Assembly (NCBI GenBank): GCA_031253365.1
Contig: JAIRWE010000024.1
Location: 1 to 11,666, forward strand
Source of the DNA: Oscillospiraceae bacterium
Lineage (GTDB): Bacteria > Bacillota > Clostridia > Oscillospirales > Ruminococcaceae
Direction of reading: 5' to 3'
Length of the DNA stretch: 11,666 nucleotides
Position 1 is the stretch's first letter. Each line of letters begins with the position of its first letter. Under the pieces are notes generated by a model, which saw nothing but the letters and a program-made list of their open reading frames with translations, did no database searches and was not told the DNA's origin. Positions 7,547 to 11,666 of the stretch are shown here, in pieces. Both the position numbers and the translations under genes were made by a program.

Positions 7547-9106
7547 TCAGTCATTGATGAGCTTCGGCTCAATCGCTATAAGCAACGCTCCGAATAAAAC
7601 TACGCAAACAATAATCGGGGCGCGGCTGTCCGTTACGTAACCGCCCGGCTCTTCTTCCGTAAGGGCGGCGCTTTCGGTTTCGCCCGGCTCTTCCTCCGTA
7701 AAGGCTATGCTCTCGGTTTCGCCCGGCGGTTCGTCCGCCGCCGTCGTGAGCAGATACATTTCCACCGCTTCGCCCAAAGCCGTCCCGATAAGGTCAAGGT
7801 ACCGAACCCGCAAAAGCCGCTCGTATTCGTCGGGGTTGCACAAAAAACCCATTTCAAACAGCATGGCGGGACAGCCGGCGTAGCGCGTCATTAAAAAATT
7901 TTGTTTTATCGGCGGCGTATAGTCGACGGACATTTCGGCGGCTATATGCCTTAACACGCTTTCGGCGGCTTTTTCGCTCGTGTCGAGGGTATAAAACATG
8001 AGCGGTCCGCTTTTTTCGTAAAAGTCCGCGTTCAGCGGAGCGGAATTGGCGTGGACGCACACGGAGACGTCGGGGCGTTCTTTGAACAGTTCGGCGCGCT
8101 GCCTTACGGGGAAATCCTCGTCGGCGTTTCTGACGAAGATGACGTTTACGCCGCGGCTTTCAAGATAACGCCGCGCTTTGTCCGCCACGTAAAGGTTAAA
8201 ATCCTTTTCCGCCGCGCCGTAATTCCCCGGGGGTCCCGGCGCGCCCGGGTCGCTTCCGCCGTGTCCCGCGTCAATCAGGACGACGGCTTTCGACAAAAGC
8301 GCGGGAGGGCGTCTGAACGCGATTTCCAGCCCCGTTTCGGTAAACCGCGCGACATATCCGGCGGGCGGCTGTTCAAATTGAAGCTCATACGTCTGTTTTT
8401 TCGCGGCGTAAACCGTGACGACGGCTTTATCCCCCTGAACGGCGACGTCGTACAGCGCGTTTTCGTTCATTTCAACCGACAGGCGCACAGAATCGTTTTC
8501 CTCGTAAGTTTCCGCTTTTGAGATAACGATTTCGGGAACGGCGCGGTTCAGCATATAAACATTGTCCTTGAAGACATAGGAACCGTCTTCGAGTATATAA
8601 CAATCCCCGCGCTCGCCCGCAAGCCTGAACACCGTTCCTTTCGCCAGGGGCGCGCGCATATACAGGTCGTCGTTAAAATCGTCAAAGCGCGAGATGTCGT
8701 CGTATTCCGTCGAACCGTAAACCGCGACCTCGTACATGGTGATTTCGTCGGGGGGCGGCGGGTCGGGCGGACGGCGGGTAACCGTGACGGTTTCGGCGTT
8801 TTCGCCGTTTGTGAAGACAAAAACGTTTTCGCCCGGCTCAAGCTCGGCGCGGAAAGTAAAAAAACCGTTCGCGGTGGTTCTGACTTCCCCGCCGTTCACA
8901 TACAGCGGGAACCCGCTGTCGCACGCGCCGAGAAAGCTAATCAGCGAGAAGGACGTCACGCGCGCGTCGGGACTCGGGTGGGTTATGATTATGGCGCGCG
9001 GGTTCTCGTAGAAAAAAGGCTCGCCGCCAAACGCGAAAACCGCGGCGGTCAAGAACGGCGCGCAAATCGCGGAACATACAAGCAACCCCCGAAAACCCTT
9101 TTTCAT
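7547..9106 (-). CDS. N-acetylmuramoyl-L-alanine amidase (Amidase_3), secreted, with C-terminal membrane anchor
   Basis: This is a zinc amidase that would cut the bond between N-acetylmuramic acid and the peptide stem of peptidoglycan outside the membrane. From the ATG at 9106 (519 residues) there is a typical signal peptide with KK, then a hydrophobic core. Residues about 35–110 resemble a bacterial Ig-like fold (VNGGEV, ANGFFTFRAELEPGENVF). Next come a PPDPPPPDE hinge, an SH3-like stretch and a beta-rich region. The catalytic domain starts at about 270 with zinc ligands H282 (DAGHGG), E300 (AAEKDFN) and H352 (CVHANS), and catalytic E418 (LFEMGF). After it comes an acidic repeat linker and a hydrophobic helix (APIIVCVVLFGALLIAI) near the C terminus. 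An upstream TTG at 9115 is less likely because AAGGGG abuts it, whereas that site is well spaced for the ATG. pyk follows after 12 bp. The peptidoglycan role (growth, division or sporulation) cannot be told from sequence. Confidence 0.92.
   Translation of the reverse strand: MKKGFRGLLVCSAICAPFLTAAVFAFGGEPFFYENPRAIIITHPSPDARVTSFSLISFLGACDSGFPLYVNGGEVRTTANGFFTFRAELEPGENVFVFTNGENAETVTVTRRPPDPPPPDEITMYEVAVYGSTEYDDISRFDDFNDDLYMRAPLAKGTVFRLAGERGDCYILEDGSYVFKDNVYMLNRAVPEIVISKAETYEENDSVRLSVEMNENALYDVAVQGDKAVVTVYAAKKQTYELQFEQPPAGYVARFTETGLEIAFRRPPALLSKAVVLIDAGHGGSDPGAPGPPGNYGAAEKDFNLYVADKARRYLESRGVNVIFVRNADEDFPVRQRAELFKERPDVSVCVHANSAPLNADFYEKSGPLMFYTLDTSEKAAESVLRHIAAEMSVDYTPPIKQNFLMTRYAGCPAMLFEMGFLCNPDEYERLLRVRYLDLIGTALGEAVEMYLLTTAADEPPGETESIAFTEEEPGETESAALTEEEPGGYVTDSRAPIIVCVVLFGALLIAIEPKLIND
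7642..7719 (-). repeat. Two 39-bp in-frame repeats encoding an acidic linker in the amidase
   Basis: Two adjacent 39-base copies (7642–7680 and 7681–7719) encode PGETESAALTEEE and PGETESIAFTEEE; a partial third copy starts next to them at about 7720. The frame is preserved. The product is a Glu/Pro/Thr-rich spacer between the amidase domain and the C-terminal transmembrane helix. Confidence 0.88.
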
Positions 9107-9137
9107 GGTCGGCAACCCCTTAACAGTTTCCCCTAAC

Positions 9138-9166
9138 AGAATATCATATTATATCGGTTCGGTCAA
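9138..9166 (-). promoter_or_regulatory. Sigma-A-type promoter for the amidase–pyk transcript
   Basis: On the minus strand, TTGACC (9161–9166) is followed by a 17-base spacer and TATTCT (9138–9143), close to the consensus TTGACA–17–TATAAT. Transcription would start near 9131, leaving a leader of about 25 bases that contains the amidase ribosome site AAGGGG. The AT-rich spacer includes the small inverted repeat AATAT-G-ATATT next to the -10. This is a sequence match only; readthrough from the upstream methyltransferase gene remains possible because no terminator is visible in the 64-base gap. Confidence 0.7.
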
Positions 9167-9170
9167 GCCT

Positions 9171-10535
9171 TTACGGATAATTTCCTTTTTCCAGCAACGC
9201 CGCGCATTCCACGTGGCGCGTCCTCGGGAACAAGTCGCACCCGCGAACCTTCGTCGTCTTATAGCCCGCCTTCGCCAACCTCGCGCAGTCCCGCGCCGCC
9301 GTCGCCGGGTTGCAGGATACCATGACAATCCTCTCGGGGGAAAGAGCCGCCGTGCCTTCAAGGGCGGTTTCGTCGCAGCCCTTTCGCGCGGGGTCAAGAA
9401 TTACGACGTCGGGGCGGACGCCTTCGGAAGCAAGCGTTCGCGCCGCCGCCGCCGCGTCGCCGTGAAAGAACCGCGTGTTGGCGAAACCGTTCAGGCGGGC
9501 GTTTTCGGCGGCGTTGCCGACCGCGCTTTCCGAAAGCTCGACGCCGATAACGCCCTTCGCCCTGTCCGCCGCGGACAGCCCGATTGCGCCTATCCCGCAG
9601 TATAAGTCCGCTATGAGTTTGCCGCCCGGTTCGGCAAAATCGCTCACAATACCGTAAAGCGCTTCGGCGGCGGGGGTGTTGACTTGATAGAACGAACGGG
9701 GAGAAATCACGATTTTATTGCCGTTCATCGTGTCGGTAATGTCGCTTTCGCCGGCGAGCGCGATTTCTTTTTTCCCCAAAACGGCGTTGGTTTTGTCGGG
9801 GTTGACGTTCAGCGTGACGCCCTTCACGGCGGGAAAATTTTTCATAATCCTCCGCGCCGCCTCGCTCAGTTCGGGGACTTTGCGCCTCGCGACGAGCGTT
9901 ACGTTTATTTCCCCGCTGTAATGCCCTCTTCTGATACATATTCGGCGAATGTCGCCGCCGTGCGCGGCTTCGTCGTATACGGAAAGCCTTTTTTCCCGTA
10001 TGAAATCGGTTATAAAATCCGCTATTTCCCCGAAAACGTCGGGATGAAGCGCGCAGTTCACGCCCTTGTAAAGAGATATAATCCTGTGGCTTCGCACGGC
10101 GTAAAAACCGTATACCGCGCCGCCGCTCTTGTCAAGACCGACGGGATACTGCGCCTTGTTGCGGTAATTCGCGCTCTCCCCGCCGCCCGTAATCGGCTGA
10201 AATTCCGGCGAAAGTTTGCCCACCCGCGTGAACGCGTCGCGAATAAAAACCTCCTTCGCCCGCAATTCCGCCTCGTAGGAAATGTGCCGAAAATCGCAGC
10301 CCCCGCACCTTCCGAACACGCCGCAGCCGTCGATTATCCTGTCCGCCGACGGCTTTATGATTCGCTCGATTTTTCCGTAAACGGCGGACTTCGTGATTTT
10401 AAGGGCGCGCACGCTCAATTCGTCCCCCGCCGCCGAAAAAGGCACAAACACCGCCATGCCGCCGTATCTTCCCACGCCGCAGCCGTCGTTGCTCAGCCCC
10501 GTGACGGTTAAATCAAAAAGAGCGTTTTTATTCAT
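9171..10535 (-). CDS. rlmD: 23S rRNA (uracil-5-)-methyltransferase, RlmD/RlmCD family
   Basis: This enzyme uses S-adenosylmethionine to methylate carbon 5 of uracil in 23S rRNA; in Gram-positives one such enzyme (RlmCD) can modify both U747 and U1939. From the ATG at 10535 it has 454 residues. The N terminus (about 1–60) is a TRAM RNA-binding domain. The [4Fe-4S] cysteines are C71, C77, C80 (CGVFGRCGGC) and C161, at nearly the same positions as in E. coli RlmD. The SAM site is ADLYCGIGAIGL (from about 309). The catalytic nucleophile is C408 in VSCNPAT, and the general base is E443 in RHVEC; their 35-residue spacing matches E. coli RlmD. A TTG at 10553 could extend it by six residues, but the ATG is preferred. 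The start overlaps the stop of the preceding membrane protein by 8 bases (ATGAATAA), indicating translational coupling. Whether it modifies one or two sites is unknown. Confidence 0.9.
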   Translation of the reverse strand: MNKNALFDLTVTGLSNDGCGVGRYGGMAVFVPFSAAGDELSVRALKITKSAVYGKIERIIKPSADRIIDGCGVFGRCGGCDFRHISYEAELRAKEVFIRDAFTRVGKLSPEFQPITGGGESANYRNKAQYPVGLDKSGGAVYGFYAVRSHRIISLYKGVNCALHPDVFGEIADFITDFIREKRLSVYDEAAHGGDIRRICIRRGHYSGEINVTLVARRKVPELSEAARRIMKNFPAVKGVTLNVNPDKTNAVLGKKEIALAGESDITDTMNGNKIVISPRSFYQVNTPAAEALYGIVSDFAEPGGKLIADLYCGIGAIGLSAADRAKGVIGVELSESAVGNAAENARLNGFANTRFFHGDAAAAARTLASEGVRPDVVILDPARKGCDETALEGTAALSPERIVMVSCNPATAARDCARLAKAGYKTTKVRGCDLFPRTRHVECAALLEKGNYP

Positions 10536-11370
10536 CGTCAAACCCGTCGTCAAAGGGGACGGAAGAATTTTCGGCGGCGTCTTCGGGAATGAACAAGTCC
10601 TCGTAGCTGTACGAGGCGGCGACCGCGGGGTTAATCGCGGGTATGTCCTCTTTTTTATCAGTCGAAACCGAAAGCGGCTCGCCGGTCAAATCCCGCGGGA
10701 CGACCATCAAATGCTCGAATTCCCCGTCGTTGAAACGGGAGGCGGGGGAGGTTGAATCCCCCCTTTTTCCGGCTTGCCGAAAATCCGCGTCCGTCACGGG
10801 GGTGAACCCCAATTCACCCTTTTGTTCCTTCGCGAGTCTGTCCCTTTTGAACAAGCTCGCGAGAACGACAAACAGCGACAAAAAAAACGAAATGACAACG
10901 TCTCCGGCGGGTACGAAAATGAGCTTCGCCGCCGCCAAAAGGACAAGCGGAGGAATCCAAAAACCCCAGTCGCACACAAGAACGGAGATGATTATATAAG
11001 CCGCGAGCGCGAAAACAAAAGACAAAATCGCCAAATTCCCCGCGAAAGCCGAGTACGCGATAGCGGCGGGGTTCAGCAGGAGAAGAAGGATTAACGTCAG
11101 CGCCACGCTTATCGCTTTGTCGTACAGATTCCCGTGATACAGCTCGCGTATTTTACCGGCGTGGATAAACCCTTTTTCAAAAACAGCCTTTAACTCGCTT
11201 GCTTCGTCCGTCAAAACGGGTATGTCTTCGAGCGCCTCGTTGAGGAAAACGGGCTTCTTCCCCTCCTCCGCCTCCCTGAGCGTCGTTTGGGTCCTCAGCC
11301 TTTCAAAGTCAAAGCTGTCGAACCGGGAATCGTCGATTTTAATCTTTGGTTTCGGGTTTTCATCCGACAT
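10528..11370 (-). CDS. Unrecognised four-helix membrane protein with acidic cytoplasmic tails
   Basis: I do not recognise a family. From the ATG at 11370 the protein has 280 residues. A charged N-terminal region of about 83 residues (MSDENPKPK, then many Asp/Glu) leads into four closely spaced hydrophobic segments at about 84–106, 110–132, 136–154 and 156–174. KRDRLAKEQK follows the last one, so both ends are predicted to be cytoplasmic. The C-terminal 105 residues are polar and probably disordered, ending in an acidic PFDDGFDDE. The frame is open further upstream (to 11451), but that part would encode an Arg/Gly-rich readout of the neighbour's glycine repeat and is rejected as coding. The chosen ATG has GGGAG 11 bases upstream, inside the end of the preceding gene. 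It lies between the small glycine-rich protein and rlmD and overlaps rlmD by 8 bases. No enzyme motif or metal site is visible. Confidence 0.82.
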   Translation of the reverse strand: MSDENPKPKIKIDDSRFDSFDFERLRTQTTLREAEEGKKPVFLNEALEDIPVLTDEASELKAVFEKGFIHAGKIRELYHGNLYDKAISVALTLILLLLLNPAAIAYSAFAGNLAILSFVFALAAYIIISVLVCDWGFWIPPLVLLAAAKLIFVPAGDVVISFFLSLFVVLASLFKRDRLAKEQKGELGFTPVTDADFRQAGKRGDSTSPASRFNDGEFEHLMVVPRDLTGEPLSVSTDKKEDIPAINPAVAASYSYEDLFIPEDAAENSSVPFDDGFDDE

Positions 11371-11375
11371 AAAAA

Positions 11376-11639
11376 TTATTTCTCCCTTTCGTTGCCGCCG
11401 CCCCCGCCGCCCCCGCCGCCCCCGCCGCCGCTTCGCGGGCGGAGTTCCCAAGGGGGACCTTGAAGTTCCTCGGGGCGCACCTTGATGTACCCCGTAACGC
11501 CGTCGTCTTCTTCCAGTTCTTTTCGCGCGCGCTGCCTTTCAAGCTCGATTTCCCTGTCTTGCGCTTTTTTGAAAATCAACGCCGCGGCTAAAGCCCCCGC
11601 CGCGATTATCACCAGCGCGATAAACAAAAACGTGTTCAT
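11376..11639 (-). CDS. Small membrane-anchored glycine-rich protein, unrecognised; 5' end uncertain
   Basis: From the ATG at 11639 this encodes 87 residues: an N-terminal hydrophobic helix (about 3–23), a charged likely coiled segment (KKAQDREIELERQRARKELEE, about 24–44), a short conserved-looking piece (YIKVRPEELQGPPWELRPR), then 12 consecutive Gly and a NEREK tail. No family is recognised. The start is doubtful: the ribosome site before the ATG is poor, the frame stays open to the window edge (11666), and the upstream codons read VLVYILASE, which is also hydrophobic. The gene may therefore be the 3' part of a longer membrane protein, or may use the TTG at 11651. Its stop lies 5 bases before the next gene, whose ribosome site is inside this one, so the two are probably made together. 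Confidence 0.65.
   Translation of the reverse strand: MNTFLFIALVIIAAGALAAALIFKKAQDREIELERQRARKELEEDDGVTGYIKVRPEELQGPPWELRPRSGGGGGGGGGGGGNEREK
11394..11429 (-). repeat. GC-only 9-bp repeat encoding 12 glycines
   Basis: Thirty-six bases consist only of G and C, built from a 9-base unit (GGC GGC GGG on the minus strand) repeated about four times, and encode Gly71–Gly82 of the small membrane protein. The unit length keeps frame, so slippage would change the tract by three glycines. Read in the shifted frame of the downstream gene, the same DNA gives an Arg/Gly-rich peptide, which explains the misleading upstream extension of that frame. Confidence 0.9.
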
Positions 11640-11666
11640 TTCGGACGCCAATATGTAAACGAGAAC

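Noticed and set aside
7642..7719. Two 39-base repeats considered as a CRISPR-like or regulatory array.
   Set aside because: The copies are directly adjacent without spacers, lie inside the amidase gene and keep its frame.
9684..10511. A 275-codon open frame on the plus strand opposite the methyltransferase.
   Set aside because: The opposite strand carries all iron-sulfur, SAM and catalytic residues of the TrmA family; this frame shows no domain and no good ribosome site.
11371..11451. A 27-codon N-terminal extension of the four-helix protein, beginning MGTPPAKRRRGRRG.
   Set aside because: It is the glycine repeat of the preceding gene read in another frame; the ATG at 11370 has its own ribosome site and starts a plausible protein.

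Overview
The window looks like chromosomal housekeeping DNA from a GC-rich member of the Bacillota, probably an uncultured Clostridia-like lineage. The main clue is a PolC-type replicative DNA polymerase, which is characteristic of low-GC Gram-positives and their relatives. The order rseP–ispG–polC is the conserved arrangement of Clostridia, where it normally follows uppS–cdsA–dxr and precedes rimP–nusA. The base composition is high in G+C and the genes are tightly packed. I see no tRNA, rRNA, CRISPR array, insertion sequence or phage gene.

Plus strand, 1–5714: the 3' part of the site-2 membrane protease gene rseP, then ispG (MEP isoprenoid pathway), then polC. The gap between rseP and ispG is 11 bp, and polC overlaps the end of ispG by 13 bp, so the three genes look like one transcript. 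The polC product has a shortened N-terminal region with a hexapeptide proline-rich repeat linker. The transcript ends at a strong hairpin terminator just after polC, so any rimP–nusA genes are not next to it here.

Minus strand, 11666 down to 5783: a small glycine-rich membrane-anchored protein, a four-helix membrane protein with acidic tails, a 23S rRNA uracil-5 methyltransferase (TrmA/RlmD family), a cell-wall amidase, and pyruvate kinase with the extra C-terminal phosphohistidine-like domain. The first three genes are closely coupled: a 5-bp gap with an embedded ribosome binding site, then an 8-bp overlap. A sigma-A-type promoter lies in the 64-bp gap before the amidase and probably drives amidase–pyk. 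The ribosome binding site of pyk overlaps the amidase stop codon. The two convergent transcripts share one bidirectional terminator at about 5741–5770, next to a run of 21 A.

No gap longer than 300 bases lacks a gene. I did not find a clearly new multi-gene system. The least explained part is the pair of unrecognised membrane proteins at the right-hand end. The amidase, which seems anchored by a C-terminal transmembrane helix after an acidic repeat linker, is also worth a look.
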